From positions 18,206,058-18,270,057 of the forward strand of contig CM049310.1 in NCBI GenBank assembly GCA_026874595.1: a stretch of 64,000 nt of DNA, written 5' to 3'. The stretch is from Sipunculus nudus (taxonomy: Eukaryota > Annelida > Sipuncula > Golfingiida > Sipunculidae). The notes below the pieces were generated by a model that was given only the letters and a program-made list of their open reading frames with translations, was not told the DNA's origin and did not search any database. The position numbers were made by a program, and so were the translations under genes. The stretch's first letter is position 1. Each line of letters opens with the position of its first letter. Shown here piece after piece: positions 47,377 through 56,649 of this stretch.

Positions 47377-48729
47377 TCAACTCACTATCCACAAAAGTGG
47401 CAGCTGGCTTTGCAGGGTTTTCACGGATTTAAAAAATGCACTAAATAAATTCTGCCCCTGATGCCGTAATCGCCATATGTAAACGCCCAGGTAGCTTTGT
47501 AAGTGGGCTGATTTTACACCGAATCTCGGCATACCCACACCTTTTTTTTACCTTTTGCCAATCTCCTTCTATTGAATTCGTGTGATATCCTGTCACCGGG
47601 TCTTTAAAATTCTGACTGTGGTTCACAGTCTCATGCTGGTAGCCATGATCAGTCAAACAATCGTACGACTTCCAGCAATCAGAGCGTATGATCGAGCCGG
47701 CTTTAATGTATTTCTTTATAAGTGGCAGCAGGGTCTCCGTAGATCTGTCAGGGACGACAAACATAAACACTTTACTTTTATCCCTCTGTTCCCTCCCTCC
47801 AAAAACCCAATCACCCTTCACCATATGACCTCTGTGGTATTTTCGTTTTGAAAATTTTGATTCGTCTATTTCAACGATCACCCGTTCTCCCCCGATTTGT
47901 GCATCATCCGTCTGGGAGAGGATGCTGTGTTCACATACCTCTCTGCAAAAGTTACACCAGTCAACACAAGTATTGCTGCTCACTTTCAGTTCCCCAATCA
48001 TCTGACATTGTGTCATGCCTATCGACCACATATATGTTAGCTTCATTATTTCTTCTATGGTGAGATTGGCAAAACTAAACCAACTGCCATGTCTGATAGA
48101 CAGACGCACATCGTGTTTTTTGGGTTGCTTTTTCTGACAACGCCATTTGAATGTATCACTGGTAGTGCTTTCGGCGGTACTCACAAGTGACATAGCTTGT
48201 CCACATTGATAACACGTTCTGCTATCCTTAATCAATTCAACCTCCATCAGCCAATTGATTGTGCTCTCTTTTTATATTAATATCTGCTGCACTAATGTCT
48301 CCCACGTCATATTGTCTAAAGGTGGCACATTCTTCCGCTGATAGGTGCCTTTCCTAATATGGTACTGTGTTTCAGCATGTTTGAAAGTTTTTTTTTTTCA
48401 CCCACCAATGTACACTGTGTTGACGCATCAGTAACATTACACCGTTTCTGTTCATTGCTACCTACTCGTGCCACCAACCTGGGCTTATGATGAACTCTGG
48501 CCCGTCGTGCACTGGTTTTCTGTCGTCCCCTCATGGAACCTCCAGAACTGTCAATTTCTGATGCCTTCACTCTTTTGGTGAATCCCGTGTCATCATGACC
48601 ACTTTTTCTTTTTCTGCCGCACGTTTGTGAGCCTCTCGGGGTCACACCTGTCTTTTCTATGATGATACTATCTAGTTTTTACCGAAATCTAGGTATAATC
48701 GGGGACTCGAAGTCACTTTCGGACGACAT
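47377..48729 (-). pseudogene. ISXO2/IS1595-like (Merlin-type) DDE transposase, broken
   Basis: The minus-strand reading starts MSSESDFES at 48729. It includes a basic region, a zinc-ribbon-like CYQCGQAM with a later Cys (CQKK), and the ISXO2-type catalytic core: VIVEIDESKFSKRKYHRG (first Asp), GSIIRSDCWKSYDCL (second Asp) and GYHTNSIEGDWQKVKK (Glu). ISXO2-like cores in animals belong to the Merlin superfamily of DNA transposons. Breaks: stop codons near 48680 and 48265, and frame changes at the A runs near 48390-48400 and 47543-47550. After the last one, the tail GMPRFGVKSAHLQSYLGVYI continues in the next frame to a stop at 47377-47379. Both frame changes sit in A homopolymers, so sequencing error cannot be excluded for them. 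TIRs were not found. Confidence 0.8.
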
Positions 48730-48734
48730 CATGT

Positions 48735-49545
48735 CTGCTGTTAACGTCAACAGATTAACTACCTTGGCAATATTGGCCGTTATTTATTACATAACTAACT
48801 ATTACAAAACTATGGAATGTGCAATGCGAGTGACCAAGTGTACTGAACGACCTTTCACGTAAATACAACCCCATGAACATTAACCGGTATGAATGCCTTG
48901 ATGGCATGGGGGTTACACTCCTGGCAGCAATGCGAAAGGTTGGTGGATCGATTCCAATATACACCATGGTATCTTTATTTCTTTGCATGTTTGTAATAAT
49001 CATTTAATTTCTCTTTCAGATTCCTTCAGAGATGCGGACATTACATCCTAAGTGTTACATCGGCAGCAGATGAGATAAATCAGATAAGGGACGAGGGAGA
49101 TGGATAGGCAAGAACAATAAGACAGATGCAGTGACCATAATTTTTTTATTTTTTTTTATTTTTTTTATCCCCCGAAAAATTCTACACCCCATTTTACTCT
49201 ATCCCCATCAAATATATCGCCCTCTTTAGCTTGTGTACTATTCCTATATCCATATTTTTGGGTTAATGGGTAGGCACTAATTCTATAGTCGCTACTATAT
49301 TTTATATATTTTTCCTAGATGGTCAGAATATTAATTGATATTTTTATATTGTTGACAGGTCTGATCAGGGAGTGTTATTTTGAATGGACTGATCCCTGCT
49401 GAAGGAACAATGACGCCATGCGGCGTCACTACATGAAAAAGAAGAAACCAGAAACTCTCATAATAAAATGATTAAAGTTTAGAATTAAATATTTCTTTTT
49501 ACGATTTTTTTAAATAAATTTCAAATATACAATATTTATCGCAAA
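48735..49545. other. No gene recognised
   Basis: Between the transposase and block B. A small hairpin GACGCC-ATGC-GGCGTC lies near 49412-49427. T runs occur near 49141-49167. Confidence 0.4.
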
Positions 49546-49547
49546 AT

Positions 49548-50226
49548 GATGGTACCTTTAGGGAAAAGGTATTATAGTGTTTAATACTGCTATAGGCTGG
49601 CACAAAATCACATTTGCAAACAGTTCATTTATCATCGAGAGGAAGTTAGTATATAGAATTATTCCTAAATCGAGGCAATTTCATGGTTACTTGTTTTCCT
49701 ATTTAGCCTTTGTGTACATAGACAATTATTTTTTTTTCTAAATCTGATATTTTTGAAATTCATTGTGAACTATTTAATGTTATGTGTTTTCTCAAATAAT
49801 TGATACATGTTTGATTTTCATTAGGTGTAAAATATGAGCAACGCTTATGACTGAAAACAGCATATCGTCTAGAAATATTTGGTGAAATGAAAAGCAAAAT
49901 TTTATTAAATAAAAATGACACTGAAACTTACAAGGCACACTATATATGCACTTATAGCCCCTTCTAATGTCCACATCTCGATTTATGACACTATCAGAAT
50001 ATATTCCAGATTATCATCGAAACGCCGAGATAATTCTTGTTGTTGTTTTTTTATTCGGGTACTTTAAACGTTTAAGTTATCCGGATCGAGCCTGACAATT
50101 AACAGAAAATTCTTATATTTCATGGAGATTTAAGACAATGCATGATTTGGTAAAAAGCTATTGGCGCATCAATGAGCAATTTCAACTCCGCAGTAACGTC
50201 AGCCACAGGAATAGATCTCGTGAAAA
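49548..50226. repeat. Duplicated block B, copy 1
   Basis: Collinear with 51943-52612: starts ATGGTACCTTTAGG, includes 'CTGCTATAGGCTGGCACAAA' and 'AGCATATCGTCTAGAAATAT', ends near GATAGATC. No coding content is recognised. Confidence 0.85.
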
Positions 50227-50940
50227 GCTGAGTCTAAAATGTTGAAGCAAGAACCAAAACAATATGTATGGCTAGATCTAAGTAATTTCTAAATTTCGTC
50301 TGTGACGTCACACTTTGCACCAACCAATCACATCCTTACAATCTCTCGTGGTTAAACGTTTACCTAATCTATAATATACCATGCTTATCCTATCCTTCCC
50401 AAATTCTACAGCAACCCTGATATTTTATGTTACTTCTAACTATTCACATCAAAATGTTTACATTAAAAAAAAATGACTTGGATGTCCTCAAAGGTCCTTG
50501 CTAATCATCATATATTCCCATGCACGCAAACGCCAAGTCCGCCTCCATCAAAATATTTGTGCGCCATCTACCGGGAATATCATGAACAAAACATTCATTA
50601 AAGCCCCAGATAAACTGAATACGGCTTTTCACTGACGCAGGTAATCGCCGAAACAACACTAAACTAACTCCCAGATGAATGTGTTAGCTTTTATTCATGA
50701 GGTTTTATTCATGTCCTTTTTATTCGAAAATAATTATGTGCTCCAGGAATAGTTTTCTTTAAATAACAACAGTTTAATTTATTATTATTAAGCCTTCTGG
50801 ATGTCAGGTTTTACATGCACAGAGGTAGGAATCATCCAGAAGTCATGACCCGTATTTAAGACATTGGAGCGAATCTATCTATCGAGATTTCAGGATCACG
50901 CCAGTGAGGCACCCGCGGGGTGTATGTTACATTTATAAAC
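50227..50940. other. No gene recognised
   Basis: AT-rich DNA after block B copy 1. No motif or repeat could be supported. Confidence 0.4.
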
Positions 50941-50942
50941 CG

Positions 50943-50943
<1 letters not shown>

Positions 50944-51009
<66 letters not shown>
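50944..51009. repeat. (AT)n microsatellite
   Basis: Uninterrupted AT run just before block C copy 1. Confidence 0.9.
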
Positions 51010-51012
<3 letters not shown>

Positions 51013-51146
51013 TCTTATGTGTGTGAGTATGACCAAGTCATTGGGCCTAGCTTTTAAAAGCCATAATTAACGTGCTTTTGGTGCACACACAAGAGCCCTT
51101 CCTAACCGATGATATGTTGGCGTATCATGACGGTTTTATGGCTTTA

Positions 51147-51336
51147 AATAAACAGGTACATGAATTGTTTTAAATACTTGAGCAGGCTTAAAAAGCAATA
51201 TATTCAAACCCAAGTGTCTGCCACAGTTAGCTGTCTCCTTGAGCCAACGTGTTCTCTTTTGAGTGTCATCGAACCTTGGACAGGAAACATGGCAGGACTG
51301 TATTGCGGACCTATTAACTGACATCATGCATGAGTG
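51147..51336. repeat. Duplicated block C, copy 1
   Basis: It matches 52611-52817 in the same direction: 'AAATAAACAGGTACATGAA', 'GAGCAGGCTTAAAAA', 'TCAAACCCAAGTGTCTGCCA' and 'AACATGGCAGGA'. The two C copies flank the A-B pair like direct terminal repeats. Confidence 0.8.
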
Positions 51337-51339
51337 ATT

Positions 51340-51942
51340 TAGATGGATGTGTCTAGTGGGGACTTACATGTAACATTACTTCAGTATATGGTAGGCCTAC
51401 TCATCGTTATTTTTACCTTGGCTGAGTAAAGAAATAAATGAATAAAATGGCCTATGGATCAAGAAGCTCAGTTGAGTATGACATGCCACCTAATTATATT
51501 ATGTTTCATCATCGAAATCCAGATCTACCTGTTGATTAGCGCTGCCAAGCATCACAGTAACAGCTGTAGTCTATTATTCTCAAAAAGACACCAAAAGATC
51601 TGATTTCACTTAAAGCAAAACTGTACATGATAGACCTAGGTTGTAACAATTAATGAAATAACAATGTGAAACTGAAAAAACCATTTCAGTTGTACTCCAG
51701 TTAATTACTGATAGGAAAGTAAACCTTCACATAAAGTTTTATTTATTTTTTCTTCGAGTAGGAAGAAGTGGACAAGATCATTTCGACTCACTTATATCAG
51801 CGTACTGCACATGGCGCCACATGTTGCTTATTCCTGAGGTACGGAATAAAAGGCACTGTAATAAAATTCTGTATTGAAAAATAAATTTCTATTATACCTC
51901 CGCTATGATTTTGGCGTCATTGATAGGTTTGTCTGTTAGCAG
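51340..51942. repeat. Duplicated block A, copy 2
   Basis: Counterpart of 42025-42626. Here block A runs straight into block B at GTTAGCAG|ATGGTACC. Confidence 0.85.
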
Positions 51943-52612
51943 ATGGTACCTTTAGGGGAAAAGGTATTTGAGTGTTTATTACTGCTATAGGCTGGCACAA
52001 AATCACATTTGCAAATAGATCATTTATCACCGAGATTAAGTTAGTTTATAGAATTAAACCAAAATTAAGGCAATTTCATGGTTAATTGTTTTCCTATTTA
52101 GCCTTTGTTTACATAAACAACCATATTTTTTTATAAATCTGATATATCTGAAATGCATATAGTAAACTATTTCATGTTTTGTGTTTTCTAATATTATTGA
52201 TACATATTTGATATTCATTAGGTGAAAAATTTGAGCAACGCTAATGAATGAAAACAGCATATCGTCTAGAAATATTTGGTGAAATGAAATGTAAAATTAT
52301 ATGAAATAAAAAATTACACTGAAACTTACAAGACACACTATGTATGCACTTATTATAGCCCCTTCTAATGTCCACAACTCGATTTGTTACACTATCAGAA
52401 TATATTCCAGAATATCCCCGAAACGCCCAGATAATTCTTGTTGTTGTTTTTAAATTTTTAAGTTATCCGGATCGAGTCTGACAATAAACAGAAAATTCTT
52501 ATATTTTATGAAGGTGTTAAGACAACGCATGATTTGTTAAAAAGCTTTTGGCGCATCACTGGGCACTGTCAACTCCGCAGTGACGTCAACCACAGGATAG
52601 ATCCCATGAAAA
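51943..52612. repeat. Duplicated block B, copy 2
   Basis: Counterpart of 49548-50226. It is followed directly by block C copy 2. Confidence 0.85.
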
Positions 52613-52817
52613 ATAAACAGGTACATGAAGTTTGTACATACTTCGGGTCTATACTTGAGCAGGCTTAAAAAACAATACATTCAAACCCAAGTGTCTGCCA
52701 CAGTCATCTGTCACCTTGAGCGCACGTGTCCTCTTTTGAGTATCAGCAAACCTTAGACAGAAAACATGGCAGGATTGAATTGCGGACACATTAACTGACA
52801 TCACGCATGAGTAATTA
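52611..52817. repeat. Duplicated block C, copy 2
   Basis: Counterpart of 51147-51336, with a small internal insertion near 52640. Confidence 0.8.
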
Positions 52818-53004
52818 AGGAGTGCAAGTCATTACCTTCTGACTTAAGTAAAGTACCAGTGTGTCTACACACGCCATCGTCTCTGGACTGATCAGCTCTG
52901 AAAGAAGAGGTAATATTACTGTTTAATTTAATTGGTTTGAACCAAGACCTAGCGGTAAAATATTTTGCGTGTTTGTTTTCAGTTCTATAGGATTTCATTT
53001 AGCT

Positions 53005-53870
53005 AGATGGTACTTTCCCTGTAGCAACTGTTGAAAATTTGATAAAGAGGTGTTATTTTCGTGAGATATGTTCCCTGCACATGTTTTGTAATAGCTCAAT
53101 GCTGCTGTAACATAGGGTTTTAGTTATTGTAATAGGTGGCACCAAAGCACATGTGCAAAATTAACGTTTGGCATCCTGAGGGAGTAGGTCAAGAATTATA
53201 CCTCAATTATAACAATTTAATGCTTTTTTTTTATTTTCCAGTGCAAATCAAGGTGGATGTTGTTCACTTACTTAGATTATCATATTTATTTATTCGATTA
53301 TTGCCTTCGTTATAACAATAAATGCATGTCTTAATTTTATTCTAGCGGAAAATATGCAGATGTTGTTTACTTAGCTCATCATATTTATTTATGCATTTGA
53401 CATATTGGAAATGTATAGACTTCTTCATGTTGTTTTCTCTAACAATTACTTTGATTTACCGTAATTGTAAATTTCATGAATTTCTGAGACAATTATTGAA
53501 AACAACCTCTGATGAAAATGAAACATAATCGGATGAAATCAACACCAGTGAGCCTGGGTTAAATGGTCTGGCTGATCAAAGCAAGCTGTGACACTGAACC
53601 TTACAAGTACTTGCTTACACCTTAATGTACTTACAAACAAAATGAACCCTTCTAATGCCCCCACCTTTATTTGTTAGACTTTCTGAATATTATCCAGAAT
53701 CGAGTACACCCCGACATATTGTTTTTCGGGTACTTAAGGCCTAAGAGGTTGTCTGTCTCGGGTATCTGGATCGAATCTAAAATCATACACCGAATTCATG
53801 TATTTCATAGAATTTTTAATACAAAGAGGTACCAAAAGTGTCTCAAGTTATGTGTTGACTCATTTGAAAT
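53005..53870. repeat. Diverged third copy of block B
   Basis: Ordered weak matches to block B: AGATGGTACTTTCCCTGTAG, 'TAATAGGTGGCACCAAAGCA', 'CCTTCTAATGCCCCCACCTT' and 'TCGGGTATCTGGATCGAATC'. It is longer than the others, with extra sequence near 53240-53400, and clearly older. Confidence 0.5.
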
Positions 53871-54229
53871 TTTAAAAACAGTACGTGCGCGCGAGAGAGG
53901 GAAATTGACGTTATGACACTGCTTGACTAAATATATTACATATTACTGTTACATATTACTCATACCACATCCTTGGTATGAGTTCAGTGCTAATTTGACA
54001 GACAAATTTGTATTATAACTGTGCTTAAAGAAATGAGTTTGATATCGCTTTTGTAAATTTTATTGTACAATTTATGGAAAATATTACATATTTCTTGTGT
54101 TGTTCCATGAATCATTCTGAAAAAAAAGATATTCCAGCGGATCTACACCATCATTATCCATTGTAAATGCTGATCAGGTCGGCTCGGCCGGGGGGGGAGG
54201 GGAGGTGTGGCAAATCCGCTGGCCAAGAG

Positions 54230-54234
<5 letters not shown>

Positions 54235-54282
<48 letters not shown>
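54235..54282. repeat. (AT)n microsatellite
   Basis: AT run ending at the left edge of the inverted-end element. Confidence 0.9.
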
Positions 54283-54284
<2 letters not shown>

Positions 54285-54287
54285 TAT

Positions 54288-54812
54288 ATATATAGTCTGT
54301 CCAATCAGTAGGTGCCCATTAAAATTTGTCAGTTATTCTCATAAATTTTAAAATTATCACAATTTGACACTAAAGCTGATTAGGGAGCAAAAGTCTAATA
54401 TGAGATATAAAAATACATTACAAAACCCAACATTTTTATTTTGCAACTTTCTGTTTCTTCTGAATCTTTTGATCAAGTGACATGGCCTCTTTTATGGGTT
54501 AGCAGACTCAAAAATTAAATTTTTGTATATTTATGACACTGAATAACCAATAAGCCGATATGTAGTTGTTTCAGCATGTGACTAGTGACAGTGGCCGTCA
54601 TCAGTTTGGTTGAGATGTTGTAAAAACAGTTTTCTCAATATTGATTTCAATGAATAATTAAAATATTTTACAAGGTATGGTTTTGGATACATTTAAGTAA
54701 ATCGGGCCTTTGCATGATTCCTCCATTGCAACTATATTTGATCTATGGGTTTAAAAAAAGATAAAAAATATCTCAATAGGCGCCCCACTGTAGAACAGAC
54801 TATATAGTGTGT
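54288..54812. mobile_element. MITE-like element: repeat R1 with terminal inverted repeats
   Basis: The left end TATATAGTCTGTCCAATCAG is mirrored by CTGTAGAACAGACTATATAG at the right, then 'CAGTAGGTGCCCA' by 'GGCGCCCCACTG'. The interior is the R1 repeat also seen at 36420-36707 and, more diverged, at 16420-16900. It encodes nothing. It ends about 62 bp before the glycosyltransferase start codon, so it may supply or disturb that gene's promoter or 5' intron. Confidence 0.65.
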
Positions 54813-54873
54813 TATTTTCCGGTGTCATAGTTGTCTGGTTGTTCTTTCATACAGATTCGGAATCATCATCATC

Positions 54874-56412
54874 ATGCAATCAGCTCTGATTGTGATCTGG
54901 GCCGTATTTCTTCTCCCAACACATTGCTCTAAAGTACTGTTGATTCCCATGGACCACCCAGGACATGTAAACTTCCTTATCCTCGGAGGTCAAGCACTAA
55001 CACATCAAGGTCATGAAGTACATGTGTTCGCTCCCATCAAACACAGACAGAAGATAGTAGATGCAGGTTTGGTACCTATTTCTTGGAAACCAAAGAAGGC
55101 CATCAGTCCCCATGATGATCCCGAGATCTTAGAATTGCTTTCACAAAGTATCGATGATGGCAAGGGAGTTTCCATCAAGAATTTTTATAAATTGTCAAAT
55201 ATGGTGCCTCAAAAGATAAAATTACAGTGTGAGGAGTTTCTCAGCAATACTCAGCTTATGCAGCACATTGACACAGAGAAATTTGACATGGCGCTGGTGG
55301 ATAGTATGCCATTTGCAAAATGTTTATACATCCTACCTTGGATGCATTCAATCCGGTATATTTCAATAAGCACGGGACTGGAACCATGGGCTGCTCGCGT
55401 GCCTTCATTTCCATCAGTTGAACCGATCATACTGTTAGCTCAGTCAAACGAAATGAGTTTCTTCCAACGTCTCAAAAATTTTCTTGTAGCTGTAATGATT
55501 CCATATTTGGTTGGTTTGAAATACGATGACACCATGTTGGCAAGGTATGCAGGCAACCGGTCAGAGAGAAGCTTTCTTGAAATTACCTCCCGTTCCGAAA
55601 TGTTTCTCATCAACAATGAAATCCTACTTTTGGATTACCCCCGAGTGTCTGCGCCTCATTATGTTTTCCTCGGAGGAATGGGAGGAAAACCTCCAAAGCC
55701 ACTTCAACCCGATCTGGAATTATTTGCGTCTTCGGCTGAAACATTAGTTGTTGTTAGTTTTGGGTCATTAATTAAACTCCCTGAACACCTTGTCAGGAAA
55801 TTCCTGTTCGTTTTCTCCGAACTTGCAACATATCACTTCATCATGCGTCTTACTGCAGTGCCGGAAAGCTTACCCAGAAATGTAAAAATCATGAAATGGC
55901 TCCCCCAGAACGACCTGTTAGGATACCCTAAAACCAAACTTTTCATCACACATGGAGGAAGTAACGGTCAGTTGGAGAGTTTGTACCATGCGATTCCAAT
56001 GATTGTAGTTCCGATGTTCAGCGATGCATTTTACAACGCAGTCCGGGCCAAAACACGGAAATATGGAAAGATCCTGTCACCAGCTGCCGACACGAAGAAA
56101 ATAGTATCTACCATTCGAGAGGTACTTGAAGACGTCACATACAGAAATAGCATACATAGGGCATCCAAAATCTACCGTTCACTCCCACAAGCCAACGAAA
56201 CCCTGGCATTCTGGGTAGATCACGTGATAAAATATGGGAGCGACCACATCCGACCACCATACATGGATATGCCACTTTACAAGTTCTTTATGCTGGACTT
56301 GCTTGTCTTCTTTATGGCAGTCGCTGTGGCCGGGATTTCTAGTTGCTTCTTGTGTTGCAAATTGGCATTGGCAAAATATCATGGCGAAAAGAAACACATA
56401 AAGAAAGAATGA
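54874..56412 (+). CDS. UDP-glycosyltransferase (GT1 family), single exon
   Basis: The 512-residue product has the layout of animal UGTs, which move a sugar from a UDP-sugar to small lipophilic acceptors in the endoplasmic reticulum lumen. Seen: a signal peptide (about 1-19), DHPGHVNF with the likely catalytic His31, then the donor-binding signature starting WLPQNDLLGYP (from W342) and running through FITHGGSNGQLESLYHAIPM (H360) to FSDAFYN. A transmembrane segment lies at about 471-495, followed by a Lys-rich tail (KKHIKKE). Vertebrate UGTs have Asp-Gln near the end of the signature; here it is D384-A385, so donor choice may differ. The length is normal for the family. The ATG chosen is the only one giving a signal peptide. 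A splice-acceptor-like tract (TTGTTCTTTCATACAG) ends at 54855, hinting at an intron in the 5' UTR. A broken relative lies at 28137-28362. Confidence 0.93.
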   Translation: MQSALIVIWAVFLLPTHCSKVLLIPMDHPGHVNFLILGGQALTHQGHEVHVFAPIKHRQKIVDAGLVPISWKPKKAISPHDDPEILELLSQSIDDGKGVSIKNFYKLSNMVPQKIKLQCEEFLSNTQLMQHIDTEKFDMALVDSMPFAKCLYILPWMHSIRYISISTGLEPWAARVPSFPSVEPIILLAQSNEMSFFQRLKNFLVAVMIPYLVGLKYDDTMLARYAGNRSERSFLEITSRSEMFLINNEILLLDYPRVSAPHYVFLGGMGGKPPKPLQPDLELFASSAETLVVVSFGSLIKLPEHLVRKFLFVFSELATYHFIMRLTAVPESLPRNVKIMKWLPQNDLLGYPKTKLFITHGGSNGQLESLYHAIPMIVVPMFSDAFYNAVRAKTRKYGKILSPAADTKKIVSTIREVLEDVTYRNSIHRASKIYRSLPQANETLAFWVDHVIKYGSDHIRPPYMDMPLYKFFMLDLLVFFMAVAVAGISSCFLCCKLALAKYHGEKKHIKKE

Positions 56413-56617
56413 TAAGATAGGTAAATCTGACTTTCAGAGGTACAGATTCATAGCGTATTCTCATTTGCACAGAAAGTATAGTAAAGGTGTTATATTCCGT
56501 ATAAAAGTTAGCTTCATACTTTATCTAAATTTCATATTTACAATGTATAATACAGAAATACGTATAAGCAAATGTATCAACTGCGCGGTACTAGAAATTT
56601 TACTGTACCAACAGATA

Positions 56618-56631
56618 AATAAAGGAATAAA
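56618..56631 (+). terminator. Poly(A) signals AATAAA for the glycosyltransferase gene
   Basis: Two AATAAA hexamers (56618-56623 and 56626-56631) about 210 bp after the stop codon. Use is inferred from position. Confidence 0.6.
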
Positions 56632-56649
56632 AAAAAAACTACCGAGCAT

